DNA from: JAEUHO01 sp046350655
GTDB lineage: Bacteria; Planctomycetota; PLA2; JAEUHO01
Reading direction: 5' to 3'
Assembly (NCBI GenBank): GCA_046350655.1
Contig: JAXMAB010000010.1
Location: 124,001 to 188,000, forward strand
Length of the DNA: 64,000 bases
Shown piece by piece: positions 8,238 through 16,620 of the stretch. A program made the position numbers and the translations under genes. The notes beneath the pieces were generated by a model. The model was not told where the DNA came from. It made no database searches and worked only from the letters and a program-made list of their open reading frames with translations. Within the stretch, counting starts at the first letter, position 1, and each line of letters begins with the position of its first letter.

Positions 8238-9749
8238 TCAGTCCTTCCCCTCGTGCCACGTGCCGTCGGCGTGGAAGTGGCCGTTCGCGGGCGCCTTCCC
8301 GCTGCCGGTCAGCCGGAGCTGGTGGATCCCGGCGCGGACGACCTCGTCGCCCTCCGCCACGTCGGCGAGCACCTCGACCCACCCGTCCGACCGACGCCCG
8401 AGCGCGGCCACGGTCCGGATGACCTGGTCCGGCTTCGCGGGGTCGCGGCGGAACAGGAGCATCTCGAGCTCGTCCGACACGACGCACGCCGTCGGGACGA
8501 GCGTCTCCTCCGACGGGCTCCGCTCGAGCAGCACGGCGGCCGTCGCGGACGCGCCGTCCGGCCAAGCCGAGGCGTCGCCCGGCAGCGGCGCCTCGACGAG
8601 CACGGTGCGGGTGCGCGGGTCGGCGAGAGGCCGCGCGGCGCCGAGCCGGCTCTCGACGTGCGCGCAGTCCGCGCAGCCGATCTCGATGCGCGCCTCGGCG
8701 TCCGCCGGGATCCGGGCGACGTCCGCCTCGGGGACCTCGCCCCGGAACACCATCCGCTTCGGGTCCACGACGCGGAGCATGGGCGCGCTCGCCTCGACCC
8801 ACTCGGCCTCCGAGACGAGCACGTCGGCCACGATCCCGTCCGCGGGGGCGCGGATCGGGACCGCCTCGATCCGGGTCCACGCGGGGCCGTCCGGCGCGGG
8901 CGCGACCAGCTCGGCCACGCCGAACCCCGTGAGCACCGCGAGCGTGCGCAGCTGCTGGCGGACGCTGCCCTCGAGCGTCCGCCGCCGCTGCTCGAGGAGC
9001 TCGGTCTCGGCGCCGACGGCCTCGGCCCGCGCGGCCGTGCGCGCGCGCTCGAGCGCCAGGGCCGCGATCGCGTCCCGGGCCTCGTCCCAGCGGCGCGCGG
9101 CGTCGAGGGCCGTCGCCTGCGTCTCGACGTGCTCCCGTCGCGCGGCGAAGACCGCGGACGCCGGCAGCCCTCCGCCGTCCGTCTGCGCGGACACCGTCTC
9201 GATCCGCGCACGGGCCTCGCGTACCAACGCCTCGGCCTGGGTCAGGTTCTCGCGGGCGGCGGCCTCGCGGTCGCGCGCGGCGGTCCACGCGGTGGCGGTC
9301 GCGCGCGCGACCTCGGCGAGGGCCGGGCCCTCGGCGCGCGTGCGGGCGAGCTCGAGGGTCGTCCGCGTGACCGCGGCCTCGGCCTCGGCGAGGGCCTCCT
9401 GGGCCGTGCGCAGGTCCGGCGACAGCACCTCGGCGACGACGTCGCCCTTCGCGACGCGTTGCCAGCGCGTCACGCGCGTCGTGGTGCGGCCGCGCGCCGG
9501 CGCCCGCACGACGAACCGTGCCTCCGGCGCGATCTCCACGCGTCCCGGCACGCGGAGGCGGGTCTCGAGCCGCCCTCGGCGGGCCTTCTCGAACGTGATG
9601 CCGAGGTTCGCGACGACCTCGGGCGGGAGGGGGATGCGGTTCGTGATCGCGGGCGCCGCCGCCGTCGGCGCGGGGGCCGGGGCGGCGGGACCGCACGCGG
9701 CGAGCAGGACGAGGGCGGGGAACGACAGGGCGAGGGAACGGGAACGCAT
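8238..9749 (-). CDS. RND periplasmic adaptor (membrane fusion) lipoprotein
   Basis: 503-residue CusB/HlyD-type adaptor that links the inner-membrane pump to the TolC-like duct. A lipobox (VLLAACGPA) follows a short signal peptide. Next come a lipoyl-like segment (RFVVRAPARGRTT near 85), a long Ala/Arg/Glu-rich helical hairpin (about 130-280), the second lipoyl half (VPIRAPADGIVADVL near 290) and a beta-barrel/MP domain. Two cysteines in IEIGCADCAHVESR (near 355) are unusual for CusB and could bind metal. The C-terminus has an ANGHFHADGTWHEGKD His tail. ATG at 9749 has GGAGGAGG upstream. It is coupled to the pump gene with 3 bases between. Confidence 0.9.
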   Translation of the reverse strand: MRSRSLALSFPALVLLAACGPAAPAPAPTAAAPAITNRIPLPPEVVANLGITFEKARRGRLETRLRVPGRVEIAPEARFVVRAPARGRTTTRVTRWQRVAKGDVVAEVLSPDLRTAQEALAEAEAAVTRTTLELARTRAEGPALAEVARATATAWTAARDREAAARENLTQAEALVREARARIETVSAQTDGGGLPASAVFAARREHVETQATALDAARRWDEARDAIAALALERARTAARAEAVGAETELLEQRRRTLEGSVRQQLRTLAVLTGFGVAELVAPAPDGPAWTRIEAVPIRAPADGIVADVLVSEAEWVEASAPMLRVVDPKRMVFRGEVPEADVARIPADAEARIEIGCADCAHVESRLGAARPLADPRTRTVLVEAPLPGDASAWPDGASATAAVLLERSPSEETLVPTACVVSDELEMLLFRRDPAKPDQVIRTVAALGRRSDGWVEVLADVAEGDEVVRAGIHQLRLTGSGKAPANGHFHADGTWHEGKD

Positions 9750-9866
9750 GGGGACCTCCTCCGTGGGGCGCGGACGTCGGCGGCGGCGGGGCCGCGGACG
9801 GGGACCGGGACGGCGACGACCGCGGGGGCGCGGTCGCGCGGCGGGCGTGCACGCGATCGGCGGCGG

Positions 9867-9884
9867 GCCTCGCGGTCGCGAGGC
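9867..9884. repeat. Short palindrome in the copper-operon spacer
   Basis: GCCTCGCG-GT-CGCGAGGC, an 8-bp perfect inverted repeat built on the GCGAGGC core seen in many other spacers of this window. It lies between the His-rich gene and the adaptor gene; a partial terminator or attenuator is possible. Confidence 0.35.
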
Positions 9885-9914
9885 GGCGGCACGATCGGGA
9901 CGGGGAGGTCCGGT

Positions 9915-10610
9915 CTAGACCTGCAGGCGGCCGAGGGCGATCAGGACGTCGAGCGCGCGAACTGGATCGGGCGGTCGGGCGCGTCGGGTACGCGAGGCCC
10001 GGGGCGCGTCCGTCGGCGCGTCCAGGCCGGACGCCGCGGGGAGGGCCGCGAGCGCGGGGCAGGCGAGGACGGTCCCGGCCCCGGTGACGGCGCCGCGCGA
10101 GCGCGCGAGCGCGGCCGACGGGTCCTCGCCGTGCACGTGGGACTCGTCCGTGGGCGTCGTCGGATCGCCGTCGCCGGGGGCCTCCGACGGGCGGGGCGCC
10201 GGCGAACCCTGCGTCGCACGTCGGGGCGCCGCGGGGGCGCTCGTCGGCGTACGCGGGGACTCACCGTGCACGGGCTTCGTCGCGGAAGCCTGCGTGGGCG
10301 CGTGGTGCGCGGGCCCGTGCTCGTGGTGCCCGTGTGCGTGCTTATGCGCGTGTGCGTGCCCGCGCCCGTGGTGCGCGGGCCCGCGCCGGTGGGCCCCGCC
10401 GCGGTGCGCATGGGGCCCGCGTTCGCCGGGCCCGTGCGGGGTCGAGCGCGTCGCCGTCGGGCGCAGCGGCGTGTGCGTCGTGCGCGCGTGCGACGGACCG
10501 TGCGTGTGGGCCCGATGGCCGTCCTCGTGCGCGTGGACCACCGGCGTCGCGGGCGCCCAGAGGCCGACCACCGCCCAGAGGGTCACGATCGTGGGGAGGA
10601 GACGCCGCAC
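9915..10610 (-). CDS. His-rich secreted protein of the copper operon
   Basis: 231-residue protein with an N-terminal signal peptide (MRRLLPTIVTLWAVVGLWAP, cleavage near VVHA), then HEDGHRAHTHG and a histidine-dense segment (about 60-105) containing runs such as GHAHAHKHAHGHHEHG. A Pro/Thr/Ser/Ala linker and a short C-terminal helix follow. I recognise no domain family. Position between the Cu ATPase and the RND adaptor suggests periplasmic copper or silver buffering, as with SilE/PcoE-type proteins, though it is not homologous to them as far as I can see. GTG at 10610 has no Shine-Dalgarno but has TAGGTT exactly 6 bases upstream, so it may also be transcribed on its own as a leaderless message. 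The low-complexity frame makes the C-terminal half less certain. Confidence 0.6.
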   Translation of the reverse strand: MRRLLPTIVTLWAVVGLWAPATPVVHAHEDGHRAHTHGPSHARTTHTPLRPTATRSTPHGPGERGPHAHRGGAHRRGPAHHGRGHAHAHKHAHGHHEHGPAHHAPTQASATKPVHGESPRTPTSAPAAPRRATQGSPAPRPSEAPGDGDPTTPTDESHVHGEDPSAALARSRGAVTGAGTVLACPALAALPAASGLDAPTDAPRASRTRRARPPDPVRALDVLIALGRLQV

Positions 10611-10616
10611 GGACGC

Positions 10617-10622
10617 AACCTA
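10617..10622 (-). promoter_or_regulatory. -10-like box, leaderless promoter of the His-rich gene
   Basis: TAGGTT on the minus strand, 6 bases before the GTG start at 10610, with no ribosome-binding site between. The same box and spacing occur before the genes starting at 18771 and 21418. Confidence 0.35.
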
Positions 10623-10748
10623 GCCCGGACCGGACGGGTCCGCAACCGGGTCGTCGTGTCCCGATCCGGCTGCGGCGCCGGCTCGGGACGCGACGTCGGC
10701 CTCGGACGGGCGCCGACGGGATCGCCGGGGTCGCCGGGCGCGGAGCGC

Positions 10749-12992
10749 TCACAGCCGCGTCGAGCGGAGCCGGAGCGCGTTCAGGACCACGGAGATCGAG
10801 CTGAGCGTCATCGCGCCGGCGGCGACCGCCGGGCTCATCACCCACCCGAGGGACGGGTGGAGCGCGCCGGCGGCGAGCGGGAGCGCGAGGGCGTTGTAGC
10901 CGAACGCGAACGCGAGGTTCTGCCGCACGTTGCGCGCGGCCGCGGCGCTGAGGCGCCGCGCACGGGCCACGCCCCGGAGGTCGCCCTTCACGAGCGTCAC
11001 GGCCGCGCTCTCGATCGCGATGTCGGTGCCCGTCCCCATGGCGAGGCCGACGTCGGCCTGCGCGAGGGCGGGCGCGTCGTTGACGCCGTCCCCGACCATC
11101 GCGACCCGGTGGCCCCGGGCCTGCTGGCGCGCGACGACCGCCGCCTTCTCCTCGGGGAGGACGCCGGCGTGGACCTCGTCGATGCCCAGCTCGGCCGCGA
11201 TCGCGTCGGCCGTCACGCGGTCGTCCCCCGTCACCATCACGACGCGGACCCCGTCGCGCCGCAGCGCGGCGAGCGCGTCGGGGGTCGTGGACCGCACGGT
11301 GTCGCCGATCGCGAGGACCGCGGCGGGCCGCGCGTCGATCCCCACGAACACGGCGGTCGCGCCCGCGCGCCGCATCCCGTCCGCGCGGTCCCGGAGCGGG
11401 CTGGGGTCGATCCCGTGCTCGGCGAGGAACGCGTCGGTGCCGACGACGACGCGGCGCCCCTCGACGGTGCCGACGACGCCCCGGCCGTGGGTCGCGCGGA
11501 AGTCGGTCGCCCCCGCCGCCGTGAGGCCGCGGCGCGCGGCCGCCGCCGTCACCGCCGCCGCGAGCGGGTGCTCGCTGCCGCGCTCGACCGCCGCCGCCAG
11601 GCGGAGCGCGTCGGTCTCCTCGCCGGTCGGGCTCCAGGTCTCGACGAGGCTCGGCTTGCCGGTGGTCAGCGTCCCGGTCTTGTCGACGAGGAGCGTGTCG
11701 GCGTCGCGGAGCGACTGCAAGGCCTCGGCGTCGCGGAACAACAGCCCCATGCGCGCGCCGCGCCCCATCCCGACCATCACGGAGAGCGGCGTCGCCAGGC
11801 CGAGCGCGCACGGGCACGCGACGATCAGGACGGCGGTGGCCGCGGCGACGGCGTGGGGGAGCGCGGGGGCCGGTCCCCACGCCCACCACGCGAGGAACGT
11901 CCCCAGTGCGAGGACGAGGACCGCCGGCACGAACCACGTGACGACCCGGTCGGCGACCGCCTGGATCGGCGCGCGGCTGCGCTGGGCCTCGCCCACCCGG
12001 GCGACGATCCGCGAGAGCACCGTGTCGAGCCCGACGGCGGTCGCGCGGGCCACCAGGGAGCCGGTGCCGTTGAGGGTGCCTCCGACCACGCGGTCGCCGG
12101 CCCGCTTGCCCGCGGGGAGCGGCTCGCCCGTGAGCATCGACTCGTCCACCGCGCTCTCCCCCTCGACCACGAGGCCGTCCACGGCCACGCGCTCCCCGGG
12201 GCGGACGCGGAAGCGGTCGCCCGGCGCGAGGGTCGAGAGGGGCACGTCGCTCTCGGTGCCGTCGTCCGCGACGCGTCGCGCCGACGTGGGCGCGAGCGAG
12301 AGGAGCGAACGGAGCGCGTCGCCGGTCCGGCGCCTCGCCGACGCCTCGAGCACCTGCCCGAGGAGCACCAGCGTGACGATCACCGCCGCGGCCTCGAAGT
12401 AGACGCCGGGCACGCCGTCGTCGCCGAGGTAGGCCGCCGGGACGATCCGCGGCGCGAGGGTGACGGCCGCGCTGAATCCGTACGCGACGAGGACCCCGAT
12501 GGCGATCAGCGTGAACATGTTCAGGCTGCGGTGCACCAGCGAGTACCAGCCGCGGCGCAGGAGGGTCCAGCCCGCGCCGAACACCACCGGCGTCGCGAGG
12601 AGGAGCTCCGTCAGCGGACGGACCGGGCCCGGGAGCGCGTGCGCGAGGCCGAACGCGTGGGCGCCCATGCCGAGCACGACGAGCGGCGCCGTCAGCGTCG
12701 CGGCGAGGAGCAGCCGCCGGCGCATCCGCCCGGCCTCGAGGTCCTCGACGATCGCGTCGTCGTGCGTGGCGACGCGGGGTTCGAGGTGCATCCCGCACTT
12801 GGGGCAGTCGCCCGGGTGGTCCTGCGAGACCTCCGGGTGCATCGGGCACGTCCAGACGGTCCCGGCGGCCGCGGGGCCGGCGGCGGGCGCGGCCGGGGGC
12901 GCGGGATGCGGCGGGTGGACGAGGGGGGCGCCGGGGGCCCCGGGGCCGTGGGTTCCGCCGCAGCAGGGGGTGAGATCGATCGTCGCGCGCAT
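10749..12992 (-). CDS. copA: Cu(I)-translocating P1B-type ATPase
   Basis: 747-residue ATP-driven exporter of cytosolic Cu(I)/Ag(I). The N-terminus has a Cys pair (TPCCGG), a Pro/Ala linker and a heavy-metal-binding domain (VWTCPMHPEV to CPKCGMHLEP, about 46-72) in place of the usual HMA domains. Catalytic features are present: the TM6 CPC site in ACPCALGLATPL (C393/C395), DKTGTLTTG with phosphorylated Asp 437, a GDGVNDAPAL hinge, TM7 GYNALALP and TM8 MTLSSISVVLNALRL. The last two sets define the Cu(I) subgroup. ATG at 12992 was chosen because the Cys-rich N-terminus starts there; the frame extends upstream only antisense to the sigma-factor gene. It follows the sigma gene by 50 bases and probably pumps into the periplasm for the oxidase and RND system. 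Confidence 0.95.
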   Translation of the reverse strand: MRATIDLTPCCGGTHGPGAPGAPLVHPPHPAPPAAPAAGPAAAGTVWTCPMHPEVSQDHPGDCPKCGMHLEPRVATHDDAIVEDLEAGRMRRRLLLAATLTAPLVVLGMGAHAFGLAHALPGPVRPLTELLLATPVVFGAGWTLLRRGWYSLVHRSLNMFTLIAIGVLVAYGFSAAVTLAPRIVPAAYLGDDGVPGVYFEAAAVIVTLVLLGQVLEASARRRTGDALRSLLSLAPTSARRVADDGTESDVPLSTLAPGDRFRVRPGERVAVDGLVVEGESAVDESMLTGEPLPAGKRAGDRVVGGTLNGTGSLVARATAVGLDTVLSRIVARVGEAQRSRAPIQAVADRVVTWFVPAVLVLALGTFLAWWAWGPAPALPHAVAAATAVLIVACPCALGLATPLSVMVGMGRGARMGLLFRDAEALQSLRDADTLLVDKTGTLTTGKPSLVETWSPTGEETDALRLAAAVERGSEHPLAAAVTAAAARRGLTAAGATDFRATHGRGVVGTVEGRRVVVGTDAFLAEHGIDPSPLRDRADGMRRAGATAVFVGIDARPAAVLAIGDTVRSTTPDALAALRRDGVRVVMVTGDDRVTADAIAAELGIDEVHAGVLPEEKAAVVARQQARGHRVAMVGDGVNDAPALAQADVGLAMGTGTDIAIESAAVTLVKGDLRGVARARRLSAAAARNVRQNLAFAFGYNALALPLAAGALHPSLGWVMSPAVAAGAMTLSSISVVLNALRLRSTRL

Positions 12993-13042
12993 GGGGGTCT
13001 CCGAGGGACTCACCCACGCAGACGCACGACCCGTCCGATCGA

Positions 13043-13615
13043 TTACACCCCTCGGGGACGGCCCGGATCGGCGCACGTGCAGCGGAGGCATCCGTGCGTG
13101 GTGCAGGCCCCGCACACGTCCTCGAGCCGCGCGGCGAGGGCGCGCCGGGCGCGGTGGACCCGGACCGCGGCGTTGCCGGGGGTGATCCCCAGCGTCCGCG
13201 CCACGGTCGACACGGCGTCCCCGTCGAGCTCGACCCGGCGCAGGAGGTCCGCCTGCTCCGGGCGCAGCGTCGGGAGCAGGCCCGCGACGCACGCGCACAC
13301 CGTCGAGCGGAGGGCGTCCTCCGTCTCCGCGCCGAGCTTCGCCGTGGAGGCCCGGCGCGCGATGCCGCGCGCGCGCGCGTCCTCGCGGCGGACGTGGTCG
13401 AGGAGCGCCCGTCGCAGCACCCGGTAGAACCAGGCGACGACGCGCGTGCGGTCGCGGGGCCACCGGTCGCGCTTCAGCGCGTTGGCGAACGCGGTCTGCA
13501 GCACGTCGTCGGCGTCCGCGGCCGAGCGCACGCGGCGTCGGAGGAACCGCTCGAACCGCTCGCGTTGCTCGAGCAGCGCCGCGATCGGCGGGGCCTGGTC
13601 GTCGGAGTCGCGCAC
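13043..13615 (-). CDS. CorE-like ECF sigma factor with Cys-rich tail
   Basis: 190-residue ECF sigma factor. Region sigma2 (about 15-80) has ADADDVLQTAFANALKR and WFYRVLRRALLDHVRRE; sigma4 (about 115-165) has LRPEQADLLRRVELDG and GITPGNAAVRVHRARRAL. Two cysteine features stand out: a CAC motif (C107, C109) in the sigma2-sigma4 linker, and a C-terminal cluster VCGACTTHGCLRCTC (C168, C171, C176, C179, C181). This matches CorE-type sigma factors, known in Myxococcus xanthus as copper- or cadmium/zinc-responsive without an anti-sigma; no anti-sigma gene is visible here. GTG at 13615 is set by GGAGG 8 bases upstream and lies 4 bases after the oxidase stop. Stop is TAA. It likely drives its own operon. 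Confidence 0.9.
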   Translation of the reverse strand: MRDSDDQAPPIAALLEQRERFERFLRRRVRSAADADDVLQTAFANALKRDRWPRDRTRVVAWFYRVLRRALLDHVRREDARARGIARRASTAKLGAETEDALRSTVCACVAGLLPTLRPEQADLLRRVELDGDAVSTVARTLGITPGNAAVRVHRARRALAARLEDVCGACTTHGCLRCTCADPGRPRGV

Positions 13616-13619
13616 CGCG

Positions 13620-14969
13620 TCAGCCTCCCCCGTGGTGGTGACCGTGGCCCGACGGCGGCGGGGCCGGCTTCGGCGCCGGCGGACGGTCGGGCGCCGGGAC
13701 GACCCGGAGGTCGATCCCGTCGCGCGCGAGCGCCTCGGCGGTCGCCGGCGCCGCGGTCGTCCCCGGAGGCGCCTCGTACCAGCCGGGGTCGGCGTCGCCG
13801 ACGAGCGCGTCCCGCACCTTGAGGACGGTGAACATGCCGCCCATCGGCACGTACCCGTGGGGGCCTTCGGCGCCGAGCATCGGGATCGCGTTCGGCAGCG
13901 GCTCGACCGCGGGCGCACCCGCGCCGCCGGCCGGCGCGAGGTGACGACGTACGGCCGCGTCGAAGGCCGCCGCGTCGGTGCCGAGCAGGTTCGGCAGCCC
14001 GTGGCCCATCTGGTTCATCGTGTGGTGGGTCATGTGGCAGTGGACCGCCCAGTCGCCGGGATGGTCCGCGACGAACTCGAGGACGCGCACGCTGCCGGTC
14101 GGCACAAGGACGGTCGTCTCGGGCCAGCGCCCGGCCGCCGGGACGTCGCCGCCGTCGGTCGCCACGACCTCGACGCTGTGCCCGTGGACGTGGATCGGGT
14201 GGTGGTCCGTCGCCGACAGGTTGCCGATGCGGATCCGCACCCGTTCGCCGCGCCGTGCCACCATCGGCGTGGTCCCGGGGAACACGCGGCCGTTGAAGGT
14301 GAGCACGTTGAAGTCCGACATCTCGTTCGGGTCGGGCCGGCGGAGCCCCGCGTCGATGGCCCACTCGCTCAGGAGGTAGGCGTAGTCGCGGTCGGGCGGG
14401 GGCGACGTCGGCCGGCGCGGGTGCACGACGAACATCCCCATCAGTCCCATGGCCATCTGGACCATCTCGTCGTGGTGCGAGTGGTACATGAACGTGCCGT
14501 GCTGGGTCAGCGTCAGCTCGTAGACGAACGTCGCGCCCGGCGGGATCGCGGGCTGGGTGAGCCCGCTGACGCCGTCGAACCCGTTCGCGACGTGGAGCCC
14601 GTGCCAGTGGACGGTGGTCGGCGCCGGCAGGCGGTTGGTCACGTAGACCCGCAGGCGGTCGCCTTCGACGGCCTCGATCGTGGGGCCGTGCACCCGCCCG
14701 TTGTAGCCCCAGCAGCGGGCCACGAGGCCGGGCGCGAACTCGTGCTCGACCTCCTCCGCGACGAGGTGCATCACCTTCACGCCGTCCACGAGACGGTGAC
14801 CGAGGGTGGTGCCGTCCGGCGTGACGACGGGGCGCGGGGGCGCGGGCTCGCCGCCGCCGGCCGGCGCGGGCGCGTCGCCCGGCGCCGCGACGGCCGGCCG
14901 GAGCCCGCACCCGATCAGGCCGGCCGCGAGGGTCCCGGCCCCGAGGAAGTCTCGTCGCGTGGTCGGCAC
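13620..14969 (-). CDS. Tat-exported multicopper oxidase
   Basis: 449-residue periplasmic multicopper oxidase, expected to oxidise Cu(I) to the less toxic Cu(II). The N-terminus carries a twin-arginine motif (TTRRDFLG) and a Cys at 21 (LIGCG) that may make it a lipoprotein. All copper-ligand motifs are present: HWHG (121-124), HSHHDEM (163-169), HPIHVHGH (about 247) and HCHMTHHTM (about 304). The C-terminal region has a Met/Gly/His ending (SGHGHHHGGG) like other copper-resistance oxidases. GTG at 14969 is one base after the upstream stop, with AGGAGA before it. Coupled to the TolC-like gene upstream and the sigma factor downstream. Confidence 0.93.
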   Translation of the reverse strand: MPTTRRDFLGAGTLAAGLIGCGLRPAVAAPGDAPAPAGGGEPAPPRPVVTPDGTTLGHRLVDGVKVMHLVAEEVEHEFAPGLVARCWGYNGRVHGPTIEAVEGDRLRVYVTNRLPAPTTVHWHGLHVANGFDGVSGLTQPAIPPGATFVYELTLTQHGTFMYHSHHDEMVQMAMGLMGMFVVHPRRPTSPPPDRDYAYLLSEWAIDAGLRRPDPNEMSDFNVLTFNGRVFPGTTPMVARRGERVRIRIGNLSATDHHPIHVHGHSVEVVATDGGDVPAAGRWPETTVLVPTGSVRVLEFVADHPGDWAVHCHMTHHTMNQMGHGLPNLLGTDAAAFDAAVRRHLAPAGGAGAPAVEPLPNAIPMLGAEGPHGYVPMGGMFTVLKVRDALVGDADPGWYEAPPGTTAAPATAEALARDGIDLRVVPAPDRPPAPKPAPPPSGHGHHHGGG

Positions 14970-14970
14970 G

Positions 14971-16374
14971 TCAGTCTCCTTCCTGGGACGGCGAGGCCCG
15001 GGTGCCCGCGGGGGTCGGCGGCGTCGCGTCCGCGAGGCTCCCGGCGAGCAGCTCCTCGAGGTCGAGGCGGGCGAGCCAAGCCGCGCGGAGCGTCGCCACG
15101 TACTCCTGCTGGGCGTCGAGCTCGTGGCGCTTCGCGGTCAGGGCGTCGAACGCGCCGAGCTGCATCGCCTCGTAGCGCTGGAGGGTCTCGCGGACGAACC
15201 GCGCGCGGAGCGGGAGGTAGCGGTCGCGGAGCAGGGCGGCGCGTTCGCCGGTCGCGCGCGCGCGCCCGCGCAGCCGCCGCGCCGCGGACTCGACCCGCAA
15301 CCGCAGGGCGTCCCGCTCGGCCGCCCGGACCGCGATGACCGCGTCGGCCCGGGCCGCGTCGGCCTGACCGTGGTCGAAGATCGGCACGGAGAACGACACC
15401 GCGGGGCCCACCCCGAACGCGGCGTCCGGCCCGTCCTGGCGTGCGACCGCCCCGAGCTCGAACGTCCGCATGCCGGCGCGCCGCGCGGCGAGGCTCCGCC
15501 CGTGGACCGCGGCGTCGAGGAGGGCCTCGGCCTCGCGGCCGTCGAGGCTCGCGCGCCATGCGCGTGCCTCGACGTCGTCGAGGGCGAGGGGGGCGAGTTC
15601 GTCCCGCGACCCGTCGGGCACGACGAACCCCGGCGGCGGCCGCGAGTCGCCGAACAGCGCCGCGACCGTCTCGCGGGCCTCCTCCGCCGCCGCCTCGGCG
15701 TCGAGGAGCGCGAGCCGCGCACGCAGCTCCGCGTCCTCGACGAGCGTGCGCTCGGGGGCCGTCACGTTCCCGGCGGCGTGGAGCCGCTCGACGAGCTCCC
15801 GGGCGGACGTCGCCGTGGCGAGCGCGTCGCGCCGCAGCGAGGCGAGGCGGTCGGCGGCACGCACCTCGGCGAGCGCCCGCCGGACCTCGAACGCGAGGTG
15901 GACGAGGTCGCGCGCGACCGCGGCCTCCGTCGCCGCGAGCTCGGCGCTCGCGACGCGCGTCCGCAGGGGCCGGAGGAAGAGGTCGACGAACGGCTGCGCG
16001 AGCGCGAACTCGAGCTCCGGGCGGCCCGAGACGTCGAGCGCGTCCACGGCGAAGACCGGATTCGAGACGAGGCCGGCCTGCACGAGATCGGCCCGAGTCA
16101 CCCCGAGCCGCGCGAGCGACGCGCGGACCGACGGGTTGGCGAGGACCGCGAGCCGGACGGCGTTCGCGTCGGTGAGCGGCGCCGCGGCCAACGCGTGCGC
16201 GGCGGCCGCGCCCAGCGCGTCGGGCGCCACCTCGACGCCGGTGCGGGCGGACGCGTCGTGCAGGGCCCGACGGCGGAGCTCGCCGCCCGACGGGGCCGGT
16301 GCGGCGCAGCCGCCGGCCACGACGAGCGTCCATGCGAGCGAGGCGAGGGAGCACGTCCGAGAGCGTCGGGTCAT
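14971..16374 (-). CDS. TolC-like outer-membrane efflux lipoprotein
   Basis: 467-residue outer-membrane factor that would form the exit duct for the RND pump. A lipobox (VVAGGCAAP) ends the signal peptide. Two TolC/OEP repeats follow, rich in Ala/Arg/Glu helices, including ANPSVRASLARLGVTRADLVQAGL near 95-118, PELEFALAQPFVDLF, and the matching second-half segment GVGPAVSFSVPIFDHGQ. Length is normal. ATG 16374 was chosen for the lipoprotein signal; the frame is open further upstream but that stretch is Arg/Pro-rich and lacks a signal sequence. It is the first full gene of the eight-gene copper operon, one base before the oxidase. Confidence 0.88.
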   Translation of the reverse strand: MTRRSRTCSLASLAWTLVVAGGCAAPAPSGGELRRRALHDASARTGVEVAPDALGAAAAHALAAAPLTDANAVRLAVLANPSVRASLARLGVTRADLVQAGLVSNPVFAVDALDVSGRPELEFALAQPFVDLFLRPLRTRVASAELAATEAAVARDLVHLAFEVRRALAEVRAADRLASLRRDALATATSARELVERLHAAGNVTAPERTLVEDAELRARLALLDAEAAAEEARETVAALFGDSRPPPGFVVPDGSRDELAPLALDDVEARAWRASLDGREAEALLDAAVHGRSLAARRAGMRTFELGAVARQDGPDAAFGVGPAVSFSVPIFDHGQADAARADAVIAVRAAERDALRLRVESAARRLRGRARATGERAALLRDRYLPLRARFVRETLQRYEAMQLGAFDALTAKRHELDAQQEYVATLRAAWLARLDLEELLAGSLADATPPTPAGTRASPSQEGD

Positions 16375-16445
16375 GCGAGCGCTCCGCCTGGGCGCGGCGC
16401 GTCGAGGGCGGCGGGGATGTCGCGCACCGCGCGTCGTCGGGACGC

Positions 16446-16523
16446 TCAACCCCAGCGGGGCGACGGACCGCCAGGCCCGGCGCGGGGCGGGGCGAGTCGG
16501 GAGCCGCGCGCGCTCGATGCCAT
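16446..16523 (-). other. Possible 25-residue leader peptide of the copper operon
   Basis: ATG at 16523 opens a 25-codon frame (MASSARGSRLAPPRAG and on, ending PRWG then TGA). It starts exactly 6 bases after the TAGGGT box, the spacing seen before other Shine-Dalgarno-free starts in this window, and ends 71 bases before the TolC-like gene. Short open frames are common by chance at this GC content, and the peptide has no Cys, His or Met cluster, so it is only a candidate leader. Confidence 0.15.
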
Positions 16524-16529
16524 GCCCGC

Positions 16530-16535
16530 ACCCTA
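16530..16535 (-). promoter_or_regulatory. -10-like box upstream of the copper operon
   Basis: TAGGGT on the minus strand, 155 bases before the TolC-like start codon. It is the clearest TA-N3-T box in this GC-rich spacer. A separate CorE-type ECF promoter could also lie here, but I cannot define it. Confidence 0.25.
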
Positions 16536-16620
16536 CCAGCGACGGCGGGGCCGCGTCGCCGGCCCGCCCCCGCCGCGCCTCACGCGTCCCGCGGGCCCCG
16601 ACGCCTCGTCCCACCTGGGA

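Noticed and set aside
4014..13427. A very long open plus-strand frame opposite the copper operon
   Set aside because: It is antisense to eight well-supported genes. Its translation is Arg/Gly/Glu/Asp low-complexity text without domains, as expected at very high GC where stop codons are rare.
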